NCBI RefSeq assembly: GCF_017104965.1 | Contig: NZ_JAAGPR010000008.1 | Coordinates: forward strand, 62,001-126,000 | DNA from: Paraburkholderia sp. Ac-20340 | GTDB lineage: Bacteria; Pseudomonadota; Gammaproteobacteria; Burkholderiales; Burkholderiaceae | Reading direction: 5' to 3' | DNA length: 64,000 bases | Shown: piece after piece, positions 9,087 through 18,795 of the stretch | Layout of the letters: each line of letters starts with the position of its first letter | Position numbering within the stretch: the stretch's first letter is position 1 | Program-made: the position numbers and the translations under genes | The notes under the pieces: generated by a model | The model's database searches: none | Seen by the model: the letters and a program-made list of their open reading frames with translations, nothing else | What the model was told of the DNA's origin: nothing

Positions 9087-9857
9087 ATGAGCAAATTCAC
9101 CGAAGAAACCGTTCTGAGCGTCCACCACTGGACCGACACGCTTTTCAGCTTCACGTGCACGCGCGACCAGGCCCTGCGTTTTGACAACGGCCAGTTCACC
9201 ATGGTCGGCCTCGAAGTGGACGGCAAGCCGCTGATGCGCGCGTACTCGCTCGCCAGCGCGAACTACGAAGAGCATCTCGAATTCCTCAGCATCAAGGTGC
9301 CGGACGGCCCGCTCACGTCGCGCCTGCAGCATCTGAAGGTCGGCGACAAGGTTCTGATCGGCAAGAAGCCCGTCGGTACGCTGGTCGCGGACAACCTGCT
9401 GCCCGGCAAGGTCCTGTGGATGCTGTCGACCGGCACGGGCCTCGCCCCGTTCATGTCGATCATCAAGGACCCGGACATTTACGACCGTTTCGACAAGATC
9501 GTCCTCACGCATACCTGCCGTTTCGTCGATGAACTCGCATACAAGGAATTCATCACCGAAGAACTGCGCGAGCATGAGTATCTGGGCGAGATCGTGCGCG
9601 AAAAGCTGGTCTACTACCCGACCGTCACGCGCGAAGTGTTCGACAACCGCGGCCGTATCACCGAACTGATCGACACCGGCAAGCTGTTCACGGACCTCGA
9701 CCTGCCCGGCTTCACGCCCGAGCGCGACCGCATCATGCTGTGCGGCAGCACGCACATGCTGCGCGACACGGTCGAACTGCTCGAAAAGGCCGGCCTGAAG
9801 GAAGGCAGCAACAACGAGCCGGGTCATTACGTGATCGAAAAGGCCTTCGTTGGCTAA
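9087..9857 (+). CDS. fpr: Ferredoxin--NADP reductase
   Basis: FAD enzyme that moves electrons between NADP(H) and ferredoxin or flavodoxin, 256 residues, the usual bacterial length. The FAD-binding RAYS motif is at residues 51-54, the NADP-binding STGTGLAPF at 114-122 and the CGST segment near the end. The C-terminus AFVG matches the bacterial subclass without a terminal tyrosine. In proteobacteria this enzyme often serves oxidative-stress defence and Fe-S cluster assembly. The ATG follows a GGAA site. A terminator closes the gene. Confidence 0.95.
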   Translation: MSKFTEETVLSVHHWTDTLFSFTCTRDQALRFDNGQFTMVGLEVDGKPLMRAYSLASANYEEHLEFLSIKVPDGPLTSRLQHLKVGDKVLIGKKPVGTLVADNLLPGKVLWMLSTGTGLAPFMSIIKDPDIYDRFDKIVLTHTCRFVDELAYKEFITEELREHEYLGEIVREKLVYYPTVTREVFDNRGRITELIDTGKLFTDLDLPGFTPERDRIMLCGSTHMLRDTVELLEKAGLKEGSNNEPGHYVIEKAFVG

Positions 9858-9925
9858 ATCGGGCGGCTAACTGGGATAAGCTCAGACCACCGTCTTACAG
9901 AGTGTTTTCGGCTGACGCCGCCCCC

Positions 9926-9956
9926 AAAACCGGAGCCATGCGCTCCGGTTTTTTTT
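9926..9956 (+). terminator. Rho-independent terminator of fpr
   Basis: A stem of CCGGAGC-type arms (9930-9936 with 9942-9948), flanked by four adenines and eight thymines, with a five-base loop. Confidence 0.93.
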
Positions 9957-10325
9957 CGCGGCTTGCACGCCACACTGCGACATGAAATGATGCACAGCGG
10001 TTACATTTTTCGCGGAATTCAAGTAAGTTGCTTGTCAGTGTTTTTCCTACAAAAACGCCGGATGCCGACCTCATCCAGGCTCTCAGGGTTGCGCCGCTAA
10101 GCCTTGTCCCGACTGAATGTTTTCCGTTTTTGGGATAATATCGCGGCGCAGCATTAGTCATACCGTAAGGCCTGGTGGTATCAGTGCCAGGTTGTTACCG
10201 TATGTAAATTTCGTTACGCTGCGCCGTGCCGTAAGACCACGCCGGCGCTTCGCCGCGCTGGCCTGAACAGCGCTGGCAGAAGAACAGCAGGAAACCGATT
10301 CCTTATTGGGATTAACGGGGGATTG
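9957..10325. promoter_or_regulatory. Leader and promoter region of the two-component operon
   Basis: About 370 bases, noticeably less GC-rich than the flanking genes. A GATAAT/TAATAT element near 10133-10140 is a likely -10 box. Downstream lie a CCTGG/CCAGG inverted repeat (about 10169-10190) and another around the TTACCG/CGTTAC region (10195-10216), either of which could be a regulator site. No open frame here looks real. Confidence 0.4.
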
Positions 10326-11348
10326 ATGGATACGTCGACTCACGCCGCGTTCGACGCGCGCCCGCCTCGTGCGGATGCGACCGCTACGCGCACTGCACAG
10401 GCAGCCGGCGGACTTTCCTTCCTCGCGGACGCCGAAGGCGCGCGCGCGGCGCTCGACGCCATCTCGCGCGTGCAGCGGCAGATCGTCGCAGCGGGCGCCG
10501 CCCGTGTTCATGCCGACGAAGCCGCCCGCCGCCGCCTCGCACGCGAACTGCACGACAGCGTCGGCGCCGAACTCGCCGCTACGCGCTTCGCGTTAGCAAA
10601 CGTTCAAACGTGGCTGCCCGCCGATGCCTCGCCGCAATGCGCGCAGGCACTCGCACTGGTGGTGCGCTCGCTCGACGCGGCCGCCGAAGCCGTGCGCCAC
10701 GTGCTCGACGGCCTGCACGCCCCCGAACTCGACGAAGGACTGGCGACTGCGCTCGCGAACTGGACGCGCGGTTTTGGCGCGCGCACGGGTCTCGCGGCCA
10801 GCTTCAGCGTGCGCGCCTCTTCCGGTCACTACGGCCGGGGCTTCAGCGCCGAAGACAAGGAACGCCTCGCCCACCTGCCCGACGAAGCTGGGCTCGCGAT
10901 CTTCCGCGTGGCGCAGGAAGCGCTCACTAACGTCGCGCGCCACGCCCAGGCGTCGCGCGTCGAAGTGCGGCTCGCCTGCACGCCCTACGCCCTCGTGCTG
11001 AGCGTGATCGACGATGGCATCGGCCTGTCGCGCGAAGCGGCGCGACGCGCCAAGAAGCAGAGCGGCCAGCGCGAAGAAAGCGCGCCCTGCGCCGAAGACG
11101 GCATCAACCGGCGCGGCGCCTATGGCATCGCCGGCATGCGCGAACGTTGTGCGGCCTTTGGCGGCGCGCTGCGCGCCATGGCCAACCCGCTCGCCGCCGA
11201 TGCCGCGCCCGAAGCGCGCGAGCGCCCCGGCACGACCGTGGAAGCACGCTTCTTCTGGGACACGCTGCTTGCGCGCGCGAACGCCGACGTCGCCTCGAAT
11301 CTCAGCACGAACATCGGCCCGAACCTCGCCAAAGGCATTCACTCATGA
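10326..11348 (+). CDS. Soluble NarX-type (HisKA_3) sensor histidine kinase
   Basis: Sensor kinase of 340 residues that pairs with the NarL-type regulator overlapping its 3' end by ATGA. The dimerisation/phosphoacceptor segment RRRLARELHDSVGAE carries His76. The ATP-binding part has the N-box (EALTNVARHAQA), the VIDDGIGL D-box and the GIAGMRERC G-box. There is no membrane helix and no recognisable PAS or GAF domain; the first 60 residues are Ala-rich and probably unstructured, so it must sense a cytosolic signal or a partner protein. A charged insert lies between the D- and G-boxes. A GGGGGA ribosome site precedes the ATG. Confidence 0.88.
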   Translation: MDTSTHAAFDARPPRADATATRTAQAAGGLSFLADAEGARAALDAISRVQRQIVAAGAARVHADEAARRRLARELHDSVGAELAATRFALANVQTWLPADASPQCAQALALVVRSLDAAAEAVRHVLDGLHAPELDEGLATALANWTRGFGARTGLAASFSVRASSGHYGRGFSAEDKERLAHLPDEAGLAIFRVAQEALTNVARHAQASRVEVRLACTPYALVLSVIDDGIGLSREAARRAKKQSGQREESAPCAEDGINRRGAYGIAGMRERCAAFGGALRAMANPLAADAAPEARERPGTTVEARFFWDTLLARANADVASNLSTNIGPNLAKGIHS

Positions 11349-12001
11349 CCCTGCGCATCCTGCTCGTCGACGATCATGCCGTGGTGCGCCAGGGCGTGCG
11401 CCAGTTGCTGCTCGACCGCGGCATCGCCAGCGAAGTGATCGAAGCGCAGACCGGCGCGGAAGCGCTCACCGCCATCGCCAAACACGCCTGCGACGTGGCG
11501 CTGCTCGACATCTCGCTGCCCGACATGAGCGGCATCGAAGTCCTCAAGCGCGCGAAGAAAAAGGCGCCGCGCGTGCCGGTGCTGATGTTCTCGATGTATC
11601 GCGAAGACCAGTACGCCGTGCGCGCGCTCAAGGCGGGCGCGTCGGGCTATCTGTCGAAGACCGTCGATGCCGCGCAGATGACCGCCGCCATCCAGCAGGT
11701 CGCGAGCGGCCGCAAATACGTGAGCCCGGCGATGGCCGAAGCGCTCGCCGATTACGTGCTGATCGACGGCGAACAACTGCCGCACGAAAAGCTCTCCGAC
11801 CGCGAATACCAGACGCTGTGCATGCTCGCCTCGGGCAAACGTCTGACCGATATCGCGCATACGCTGTCGCTTTCGGTGAAGACGGTGAGCGTGTACCGCA
11901 CGCGCCTGCTCGAAAAGATGAAGCTCGCCAATAACGCGGAGCTGACCTTCTACGTTATGAGCAACCAGCTCATCGATCTCTCGCCCGCGCCGGCCGTTTG
12001 A
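11345..12001 (+). CDS. NarL/LuxR-family response regulator
   Basis: Two-domain regulator of 218 residues. The receiver has acidic residues Asp9 and Asp10, phosphoacceptor Asp55 in LLDIS and the conserved Lys in GYLSK. The C-terminal LuxR-type helix-turn-helix runs from LSDREYQTL through GKRLTDIAHTLSLSVKTVSVYRTRLLEKM. It starts on the ATGA overlapping the kinase stop, so the two are translationally coupled and should form a cognate pair. Target genes are not evident from context. Confidence 0.93.
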   Translation: MTLRILLVDDHAVVRQGVRQLLLDRGIASEVIEAQTGAEALTAIAKHACDVALLDISLPDMSGIEVLKRAKKKAPRVPVLMFSMYREDQYAVRALKAGASGYLSKTVDAAQMTAAIQQVASGRKYVSPAMAEALADYVLIDGEQLPHEKLSDREYQTLCMLASGKRLTDIAHTLSLSVKTVSVYRTRLLEKMKLANNAELTFYVMSNQLIDLSPAPAV

Positions 12002-12311
12002 GCGCCGCGCCGGTTCGGCCGGCGCACTAAGCCCACTAAGGCGGCCTTCTCGCCACAAGCCCTTGATGTAGAAATACATTTCGCCGATAGCAACGCGCGC
12101 AGGCAAGGTTTGCGCGCGGCGAAGCCGCTTTGCGGCGGAATCGACCGCCCAATCCGATGCGGAACCGGTCCATTCCGACCCGAATCGGCCTGAATCAATC
12201 AGGTTGAAAGCTGCGATCGGCTAAAATTATGGGTTTCCCCCGACATACGGCACGCGAGGCGCGATGCATTCGATCGCCCGCCCGCGCGTTACACCTGGAG
12301 TTCCCCGCCAA
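12002..12311. other. Intergenic region before the permease gene
   Basis: 310 bases. A TAAAAT element at 12222-12227 may be the permease -10 box, though no well-spaced -35 is visible. Nothing else recognised. Confidence 0.4.
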
Positions 12312-13718
12312 ATGTCCCTCTTTCGCAAGAAAAACGTCGAACACATGCTGCAGGCAAGCGCCAAGGGCGCCGGCCTGAAGAAGGCGCTCGGCGCATTGGA
12401 CCTTACCTTTCTCGGCATCGGCGCGATTATCGGCACCGGTATTTTCGTGCTGACCGGCACGGGCGCGGTGCAAGCCGGCCCCGCGCTGATGGTCTCGTTC
12501 CTGATCGCCGCCGTGGCCTGCTGTTTCGCCGCGCTTTCGTATGCCGAATTCGCCTCGACGATTCCCGTCGCCGGTTCGATCTACACCTACTCGTATGCCA
12601 CGCTCGGCGAAGTGATCGCCTGGATCATCGGCTGGGATCTGATGCTCGAATACGGTCTCGCCAGCTCGGCCGTGTCGGTGGGCTGGTCGGGCTATCTGCA
12701 GTCGCTGCTGTCCGGCTTCGGCGTGACGCTACCCGCTGCGCTCACCGCCGCGCCCGGCGCGCTGCCCGGCGTGCACACGCTCTTCAACCTGCCCGCCTTC
12801 CTCGTGATGATGGGCATCACCGCGCTGCTGTCGATCGGCGTGCGCGAGTCCACCCGCATCAACAACATCATGGTCGCGATCAAGGTCACGGTCGTGCTGC
12901 TGGTGATCGCCGTGGGCGCGTTCCACGTCACGCCCGCGAACTGGCACCCGTTCATGCCGCACGGCTGGAACGGCGTGTTCGGCGCGGCGGCGGTGATGTT
13001 CTTCGCGTTTATCGGCTTCGATGCGGTGTCCTCGGCCGCCGAAGAAGTGAAGAGCCCGAAGCGCGATCTGCCGGTCGGCATCATCGCTTCGCTGGCTGTG
13101 TGCGCGGTGCTGTATGTGTCGGTGGCCGCGGTCGTCACGGGCATCGTGCCGTGGCAGCAGTTCGCCAACATCGGCCACCCGGTTTCGTACGCGCTGCAAG
13201 TCGCGGGCGAAAAATGGGTCGCGGGCTTCATCGATCTGGGCGCGGTGCTGGGCATGCTCACCGTGATTCTGGTGATGAGCTACGGCCAGACCCGCATCAT
13301 CTTCGCGATGTCGCGTGACGGTCTGCTGCCGGCGAAGCTTTCGAAGGTGCATCCGCGCTTTGCCACGCCGTTCTTCACGACCTGGCTCGTGGGCATTTTC
13401 TTCGGCCTGATCGGCGCGCTGGTGCCGCTGAACGTGCTCGCCGAACTGATCAACATCGGCACGCTCGCGGCGTTCTCGATGGTCTCGGTCGCCGTGCTCG
13501 TGCTGCGCAAGACGCACCCGAACCTGCCGCGCGCCTTCCGCTGCCCGGGCGTGCCCGTGGTGCCGGTTCTCGCGGTGGCGTCGTGCCTGTTCCTGATGCT
13601 CAATCTCGCGTGGCTCACGTGGGTCGCGTTCATGGTGTGGCTGGTGATCGGCCTCGCGATCTACTTCCTGTATTCGCGCCGTCACGCGCATCTGGCGCGC
13701 GCGCCGCAGGATCGCTAA
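12312..13718 (+). CDS. APC-family amino-acid permease (cationic amino-acid transporter type)
   Basis: Inner-membrane transporter of 468 residues with about twelve membrane helices. The first helix carries the glycine-rich substrate motif GIGAIIGTGIF seen across the APC superfamily, preceded by a basic cytosolic N-terminus. The FIGFDAVSSAAEEVKSPKRDLP segment is the family's conserved helix-6/loop signature, typical of CAT/YfnA-type proteins. The ATG at 12312 has a TGGAG site upstream. Substrate probably a basic or broad-range amino acid, by family only. A terminator follows. Confidence 0.92.
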   Translation: MSLFRKKNVEHMLQASAKGAGLKKALGALDLTFLGIGAIIGTGIFVLTGTGAVQAGPALMVSFLIAAVACCFAALSYAEFASTIPVAGSIYTYSYATLGEVIAWIIGWDLMLEYGLASSAVSVGWSGYLQSLLSGFGVTLPAALTAAPGALPGVHTLFNLPAFLVMMGITALLSIGVRESTRINNIMVAIKVTVVLLVIAVGAFHVTPANWHPFMPHGWNGVFGAAAVMFFAFIGFDAVSSAAEEVKSPKRDLPVGIIASLAVCAVLYVSVAAVVTGIVPWQQFANIGHPVSYALQVAGEKWVAGFIDLGAVLGMLTVILVMSYGQTRIIFAMSRDGLLPAKLSKVHPRFATPFFTTWLVGIFFGLIGALVPLNVLAELINIGTLAAFSMVSVAVLVLRKTHPNLPRAFRCPGVPVVPVLAVASCLFLMLNLAWLTWVAFMVWLVIGLAIYFLYSRRHAHLARAPQDR

Positions 13719-13755
13719 AGCGCACACGCCAGCACGCAGTTTTCGCTGCACTGCA

Positions 13756-13789
13756 ACGGCCCGCACGGTTTTCCGGCGGGCCGTTTTTG
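13756..13789 (+). terminator. Rho-independent terminator
   Basis: A 9-bp stem (13756-13764 with 13776-13784) followed by five thymines, ending the permease transcript. Confidence 0.92.
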
Positions 13790-13798
13790 TTTGGATTC

Positions 13799-13822
13799 GC
13801 GCGTGAAAGAGCGCGTGAAAGA
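13799..13822. repeat. 12-bp tandem duplication
   Basis: Two perfect copies of GCGCGTGAAAGA and a degenerate third (to about 13832), just after the permease terminator. Confidence 0.8.
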
Positions 13823-14070
13823 GCTCTTGAAAGCCGGGTACAAGCCCGCGCAGCGCAGATCGGCAAAGTGTGCTTTACTGATCGAGCCTTATCGCAATAT
13901 CCCTCGCACTACGCAAAAAAGCTCCAGGCATTACTGAACAGCAACGCACCAGCAGGGGCGATTGCGGGCCCAGGCCGGTGTCTCTATCCCCCATTACCTT
14001 GGATGGGACCGGAGTTTCGCGCATCGCTCATCGAGGCGACGCTCTCCGGCCGACACAGGAGACAAAGTCC
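13823..14070. other. Upstream region of the molybdenum hydroxylase operon
   Basis: About 250 bases that should contain the operon promoter. I find no convincing -35/-10 pair and no clear sigma-54 site. A ribosome site, AGGAGA, lies 8 bases before the first ATG. Confidence 0.4.
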
Positions 14071-14583
14071 ATGTCGATCAGTCTCAGCCTGACGGTCAAC
14101 GGCAAGCCCGTAACCGCCCAGATCGAACCCCACACCTTACTGGTCCAGTTCCTGCGCGAGCAGATGCGGCTCACGGGCACGCACGTCGGCTGCGACACCG
14201 CGCAGTGCGGCGCCTGCACCGTCCATCTGAACGGCCGCGCGGTCAAGTCGTGCAACACGCTCGCCGTGCAGTGCGAAGGCATGACCGTGACGACCATCGA
14301 AGGACTCGCGGCAGAGCACGGCAATGGCAACGGCGCAATGCATCCGATGCAGGCCGCGTTCCGCGAATGCCACGGCTTGCAATGCGGCTTCTGTACGCCC
14401 GGCATGGTGATGAGCGCAACGGCGCTCGCCACCGACAAACCCGGTCTGACCGAAGCCGATGTGCGCGCGAATCTCGACGGCAATCTGTGCCGCTGTACGG
14501 GCTATCACAACATCGTGAAGGCCGTGCTCGCAGGCGCAGAAGGCATGCAGGCCGCCGCCGCGCAACCTGCCGCTGCGGCATAA
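14071..14583 (+). CDS. Molybdenum hydroxylase, [2Fe-2S] small subunit (CoxS/XdhA-like)
   Basis: Iron-sulfur subunit of a xanthine-oxidase-family enzyme, 170 residues. It carries both [2Fe-2S] clusters: a plant-type N-terminal set (Cys41, Cys46, Cys49, Cys61) and an alpha-helical C-terminal set (Cys105, Cys108, Cys140, Cys142, in CGFCTPGM and [10 protein letters not shown]). These pass electrons from the molybdenum site in the large subunit to FAD in the medium subunit. First gene of a seven-gene same-strand run; the gap to the large subunit is 13 bases. The last residues are an Ala/Pro tail. Confidence 0.95.
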   Translation: MSISLSLTVNGKPVTAQIEPHTLLVQFLREQMRLTGTHVGCDTAQCGACTVHLNGRAVKSCNTLAVQCEGMTVTTIEGLAAEHGNGNGAMHPMQAAFRECHGLQCGFCTPGMVMSATALATDKPGLTEADVRANLDGNLCRCTGYHNIVKAVLAGAEGMQAAAAQPAAAA

Positions 14584-14596
14584 CGGGGAGACGGCC

Positions 14597-16993
14597 ATGA
14601 ACGCACCCGACTCCCCGGCGCCGCATATGATCGGCGCGTCGATCAAGCGCAAGGAAGACTATCGCTTCCTCACCGGCGCAGGCCAGTACACCGACGACGT
14701 CGTGCTGCCCGCCCAGAGCTACGCCGTATTCGTGCGCTCGCCGCACGCTCACGCGCGCATCCGAAGTATCGATACCCACGCCGCCCAAGCCGCGCCTGGC
14801 GTCGTGGCGGTGTTCACCGGCGCGGATCTCGCCGCTGAAAACGTGGGCGGCCTGCCGTGCGGCTGGCTGATCCACAGCATCGACGGCACGCCGATGCACG
14901 AACCTCCGCATCCGGTGATCGCGCACGAGAAAGCGCTGCATGTCGGCGATCAGGTGGCGCTCGTGATCGCCGAATCGCTCAAGCAGGCGAAGGATGCCGC
15001 CGAACTCGTCGAAGTCGATTACGAAGAACTGCCCGCTTCGATCGACACGGCTCACGCCGGCGACGACGGCCAGCCGCTCGTGCACGACGCCGTGCCGAAC
15101 AACACCTGCTACACCTGGGGCCACGGCGACAAGGCCGCCACCGACGCCGCCTTCGCCCAGGCCGCGCACGTCACCACGCTCGACATCGTCAACAACCGGC
15201 TCGTGCCGAACGCCATCGAGCCGCGCGCCGTCAACGCGAGCTACACGCAGCACGACGACAGCTACACGGTCTACGTGGCGAACCAGAACCCGCACGTCGA
15301 ACGTCTGCTGATGGCCGCGTTCGTGCTCGCGCTGCCGGAAACGAAGCTGCGCATCGTCGCGCCCGATGTGGGCGGCGGCTTCGGCTCGAAGATTTTTCTC
15401 TACGCCGAAGACGTGGCGCTCACGTGGGCATCGAAGAAAATCCGCCGTCCGGTGAAGTGGACCGCAGAACGTTCGGAATCCTTTGTTTCCGATGCACACG
15501 GCCGCGACCACGTGACGAAAGCCGAACTCGCGCTCGACAAGGACGGCAAGTTCATCGCCATGCGCGTGCACACCACGGCGAACATGGGCGCGTATCTGTC
15601 GACGTTTGCGTCGAGCGTGCCGACCATCCTCTACGCGACCTTGCTCGCCGGCCAGTACACCACGCCCGCGATCTACGCCGAAGTGAAGGCCGTGTTCACC
15701 AATACCGTGCCAGTGGACGCGTATCGCGGCGCGGGCCGCCCGGAAGCGACTTACGTGGTCGAACGCCTGGTGGAAACTGCCGCGCGCGAACTGAATATCG
15801 ATCCCGCCGAACTGCGCCGCCGCAACTTCATCACGACCTTCCCTTACGCCACGCCCGTGGGCCTCACCTACGATATCGGCGATTACGAAGCCTGCCTGTC
15901 GCGCTCGCTCGAACTCGCCGACGTCAAAGGCTTTCCGGCGCGCCGCGACGAATCGAAGGCGCGCGGCATGCTGCGCGGCCTCGGCTACTCGTGCTACATC
16001 GAAGCGTGCGGACTCGCGCCGTCGAATATCGCGGGCGCGCTGGGCGCGCGTGCAGGTCTGTTCGAAGCGGGCGAAATCCGCGTAAATCCCACCGGTTCGG
16101 TGACCGTGTTCACCGGTTCGCACAGTCATGGCCAGGGACACGAAACCACCTTCGCACAAGTGGTTTCCGAGCGTCTTGGCGTGCCGATCGAGCAGATCGA
16201 CATCGTGCACGGCGACACCGCACGCATTCCGTTCGGCATGGGCACGTATGGCTCGCGCTCGATTGCCGTGGGGGGATCGGCGATCATGAAAGCGCTCGAC
16301 AAGATCGAGGCGAAGGCGAAGAAAATCGCCGCGCACATGCTCGAAGCGGGCGTCGAAGATATCGAGTTCGCCAACGGCGTGTTTCGCGTCGCGGGCACCG
16401 ACCGCACGAAGAGCTTCGCCGAGATTTCGCTTGCGGCTTACGTGCCGCACAACTATCCGCTGGAGACGCTCGAACCGGGCCTCGACGAAAGCGCGTTCTA
16501 CGATCCGACCAATTTCACCTATCCGTCGGGCGCGTATATCTGCGAAGTCGAAATCGATCCCGATACCGGCGAAACGCGCATCCAGCGCTTCACGGCCGTG
16601 GACGACTTCGGCAACGTCATCAATCCGATGATCGTCGAAGGTCAGGTGCATGGCGGTCTTGGCCAGGGCATCGGTCAGGCGATGCTGGAGCGCTGCGTCT
16701 ACGACAACGAGAGCGGCCAGTTGCTCTCCGGCTCGTATATGGACTACGCGATGCCGCATGCCTCCGATGTGCCGTCGTTCACCGTGGAGACCGCGAAGGG
16801 CACGCCCTGCACGCACAATCCGCTCGGCGTGAAGGGTTGCGGCGAGGCGGGAGCGATCGGTTCGCCACCGGCTGTCATCAACGCGATTCTGGATGCGCTC
16901 GCGCCGCTCGGCGTGAAGGACATGCAGATGCCGGCGACGCCGCATCGCGTCTGGCAGGCGATTCAAACGGCGAAATCTGCCGGTCAACCTTGA
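14597..16993 (+). CDS. Molybdenum hydroxylase large subunit, form II (CoxL-like, not CO dehydrogenase)
   Basis: Molybdopterin-binding catalytic subunit, 798 residues. Motifs in order: GGGFGSK (259-265), AYRGAGR (375-381), a [14 protein letters not shown] cofactor-binding segment and [12 protein letters not shown] with the catalytic Glu near the C-terminus. True aerobic CO dehydrogenases (form I) have a VAYRCSFR loop whose Cys binds the Mo-Cu cluster; here that loop reads AYRGAGR with no Cys, the form II signature. It should therefore hydroxylate an organic substrate such as an aldehyde, N-heterocycle or purine-like compound. The substrate is unknown. Automatic annotation as carbon monoxide dehydrogenase would be misleading. 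Confidence 0.95.
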   Translation: MNAPDSPAPHMIGASIKRKEDYRFLTGAGQYTDDVVLPAQSYAVFVRSPHAHARIRSIDTHAAQAAPGVVAVFTGADLAAENVGGLPCGWLIHSIDGTPMHEPPHPVIAHEKALHVGDQVALVIAESLKQAKDAAELVEVDYEELPASIDTAHAGDDGQPLVHDAVPNNTCYTWGHGDKAATDAAFAQAAHVTTLDIVNNRLVPNAIEPRAVNASYTQHDDSYTVYVANQNPHVERLLMAAFVLALPETKLRIVAPDVGGGFGSKIFLYAEDVALTWASKKIRRPVKWTAERSESFVSDAHGRDHVTKAELALDKDGKFIAMRVHTTANMGAYLSTFASSVPTILYATLLAGQYTTPAIYAEVKAVFTNTVPVDAYRGAGRPEATYVVERLVETAARELNIDPAELRRRNFITTFPYATPVGLTYDIGDYEACLSRSLELADVKGFPARRDESKARGMLRGLGYSCYIEACGLAPSNIAGALGARAGLFEAGEIRVNPTGSVTVFTGSHSHGQGHETTFAQVVSERLGVPIEQIDIVHGDTARIPFGMGTYGSRSIAVGGSAIMKALDKIEAKAKKIAAHMLEAGVEDIEFANGVFRVAGTDRTKSFAEISLAAYVPHNYPLETLEPGLDESAFYDPTNFTYPSGAYICEVEIDPDTGETRIQRFTAVDDFGNVINPMIVEGQVHGGLGQGIGQAMLERCVYDNESGQLLSGSYMDYAMPHASDVPSFTVETAKGTPCTHNPLGVKGCGEAGAIGSPPAVINAILDALAPLGVKDMQMPATPHRVWQAIQTAKSAGQP

Positions 16994-17006
16994 GCGGAGG
17001 CGCACC

Positions 17007-17807
17007 ATGTACTCGTTCGACTACCAGCGCGCCAGCGACGCGCAAGGCGCGGTAAAAACGCTCGCGTCCGACACCGAAGCGAAGATCCTCGCAGGCGGAC
17101 AAAGCCTGCTCGCGGCGATGAAACTGCGCCTCGCGCAGCCTTCGACGCTCGTGGACATCACGCGCATTCCCGAGCTGAAAACCATTCAGGTGGACAGCAA
17201 GGTCGTGAAGATCGGCGCTGCCGTCTGTCATGCCGACGTGGCCGCGAACGCGCAGATCATCGCCACGCTGCCGGGCCTCGCGCAGCTTGCGGGGCAGATT
17301 GGCGACCGCCAGGTGCGCGCGCTCGGCACGATCGGCGGCTCGCTCGCCAACGACGATCCCGCCGCCGATTACCCCGCCGCCGTGCTCGGCCTGAACGCGA
17401 CGGTCGTGACCGACCGCCGCCGCATCGCCGCCGACGACTTTTTCCTCGGCATGTACGAAACCGCGCTCGAACCCGACGAGCTGATCGTGGCCGTCGAGTT
17501 TCCGGTGCCGCAACGTTCTGCGTACGAGAAGTTCCGCAATCCGGCTTCGCATTTCGCGTTGACGGGCGTGTTCGTCGCGCAGCTTGCGGATGGCGGCGTG
17601 CGGGTGGCGGTGACGGGCGCGGCGTCATCGGTGTTTCGTGCGACGGCGCTGGAAGACGCGCTCAAGGCGAGCTTTACGCCCGCCGCGGCGCGCGCGGTGA
17701 GCATCGCCGCCAACGACCTCAACACCGATCTGCATGCGAGCGCCGACTATCGCGCGCATCTGATCCCCGTGTTGACGGCGCGCGCGGTGACGAAGGCGCT
17801 CGGCTAG
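17007..17807 (+). CDS. Molybdenum hydroxylase FAD subunit (CoxM-like)
   Basis: Medium subunit of 266 residues that binds FAD and hands electrons to an acceptor. The two FAD pyrophosphate motifs of the family are present: AGGQSLL near residue 31 and TIGGSLAND near residue 110, followed by the ADYPAAVLGL segment. The C-terminal CoxM-type domain (VTGAASSVFRATALEDAL) is complete. It starts 13 bases after the large subunit stop with a GGAGG-like site. Confidence 0.95.
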   Translation: MYSFDYQRASDAQGAVKTLASDTEAKILAGGQSLLAAMKLRLAQPSTLVDITRIPELKTIQVDSKVVKIGAAVCHADVAANAQIIATLPGLAQLAGQIGDRQVRALGTIGGSLANDDPAADYPAAVLGLNATVVTDRRRIAADDFFLGMYETALEPDELIVAVEFPVPQRSAYEKFRNPASHFALTGVFVAQLADGGVRVAVTGAASSVFRATALEDALKASFTPAAARAVSIAANDLNTDLHASADYRAHLIPVLTARAVTKALG

Positions 17808-17902
17808 TTCGCGATCGCTCGCGCTGCCTGCGCTCGCCGGCCGACCGGCGCAGCGCGGGCGGCGCGCTTTCACGCGCTTTCACGCAAACCAACAGGCACG
17901 TC

Positions 17903-18790
17903 ATGCTTCCCGCCACCATCGACGACACGCTCGCGCAACTCGAAGCGCAGCGCTATTTCGCCAGCCGCGAACTGGCGACTGCGCTGTTTCTCGCGCTCAG
18001 GATGGAGCGTCCGCTCTTTCTCGAAGGCGAACCGGGCGTGGGCAAAACCGAACTCGCCAAAGCCGCCGCCGCGCTCGCGGGCACGACGCTGCTGCGTCTG
18101 CAATGTTATGAAGGCCTCGACACGGCCAGCGCGCTTTACGAATGGGACTATCCGCGTCAGATCATGGCGCTGCGTCTGGCCGAATCCGCGGGAGAAAAGC
18201 CCCGCAGCGACACACTCTATCGCGACGAATTTTTGCTCAAACGCCCGCTTTTACAGGCGCTGGAAAGCGATCCGCACAATCCCGGCGCACGCCGCGTGCT
18301 GTTGATCGACGAAATCGATCGCGCCGATGAACCGTTCGAAGCCTTCCTGCTCGAACTTCTTTCGGACTTCCAGGTATCGATTCCCGAATACGGCACGGTG
18401 CGCGCGAACGTGCCGCCGCTCGTGATCGTCACGTCGAACCGCACGCGCGAAGTGCACGATGCGCTCAAGCGGCGCTGCCTGTATCAATGGCTCGGCTATC
18501 CCGATCGCGAGCGCGAACTGGCGATCGTCGCCGCGCGCGCACCGCAAACGAGCCTTGAATTGCAGCGCCGCGCCGTGGCGTTCGTGCATCAGCTGCGCAC
18601 GATGGATCTGTTCAAGGCGCCCGGCATCGCCGAAACGATCGACTGGTGCCGCGCGCTTTCCGCGCTCGCGGTGACGGAACTCGATCCGCAATCGGTGCAG
18701 GACACGCTGGGCGTGCTGCTCAAGTATCAGGACGATCTCGCGCAACTCGACTCGCAGCGGATCGCCAGCACGCTCGCGCTCGCGGAGTAA
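17903..18790 (+). CDS. MoxR-type AAA+ ATPase (CoxD-like)
   Basis: AAA+ ATPase of 295 residues with Walker A GEPGVGKT (42-49), Walker B LLIDEIDRAD and the sensor region TSNRTREVHDALKRRC. In carboxidotroph cox clusters CoxD is a MoxR ATPase needed to mature the metal site of the enzyme, working with the VWA protein CoxE, and the same pairing appears here. A 95-base gap separates it from the FAD subunit; it is followed after 5 bases by the VWA gene. Its role in this form II enzyme is inferred from the cox precedent. Confidence 0.93.
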   Translation: MLPATIDDTLAQLEAQRYFASRELATALFLALRMERPLFLEGEPGVGKTELAKAAAALAGTTLLRLQCYEGLDTASALYEWDYPRQIMALRLAESAGEKPRSDTLYRDEFLLKRPLLQALESDPHNPGARRVLLIDEIDRADEPFEAFLLELLSDFQVSIPEYGTVRANVPPLVIVTSNRTREVHDALKRRCLYQWLGYPDRERELAIVAARAPQTSLELQRRAVAFVHQLRTMDLFKAPGIAETIDWCRALSALAVTELDPQSVQDTLGVLLKYQDDLAQLDSQRIASTLALAE

Positions 18791-18795
18791 CGCCG

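Noticed and set aside
8684..9184. Arg/Pro-rich frame upstream of fpr
   Set aside because: No ribosome site, biased composition typical of a shadow frame, and it overlaps fpr.
14012..14028. Sigma-54 promoter before the molybdenum hydroxylase operon (TGGGAC-CGGAG-TTTCGC)
   Set aside because: The -12 element lacks the required GC spacing and the match is poor.
14597..16993. Aerobic carbon monoxide dehydrogenase
   Set aside because: The active-site loop reads AYRGAGR without the Cys that binds copper in true CO dehydrogenase.
14243..17008. Long minus-strand open frame opposite the large subunit gene
   Set aside because: His/Arg-rich antisense shadow of the molybdenum hydroxylase genes, with no family features.
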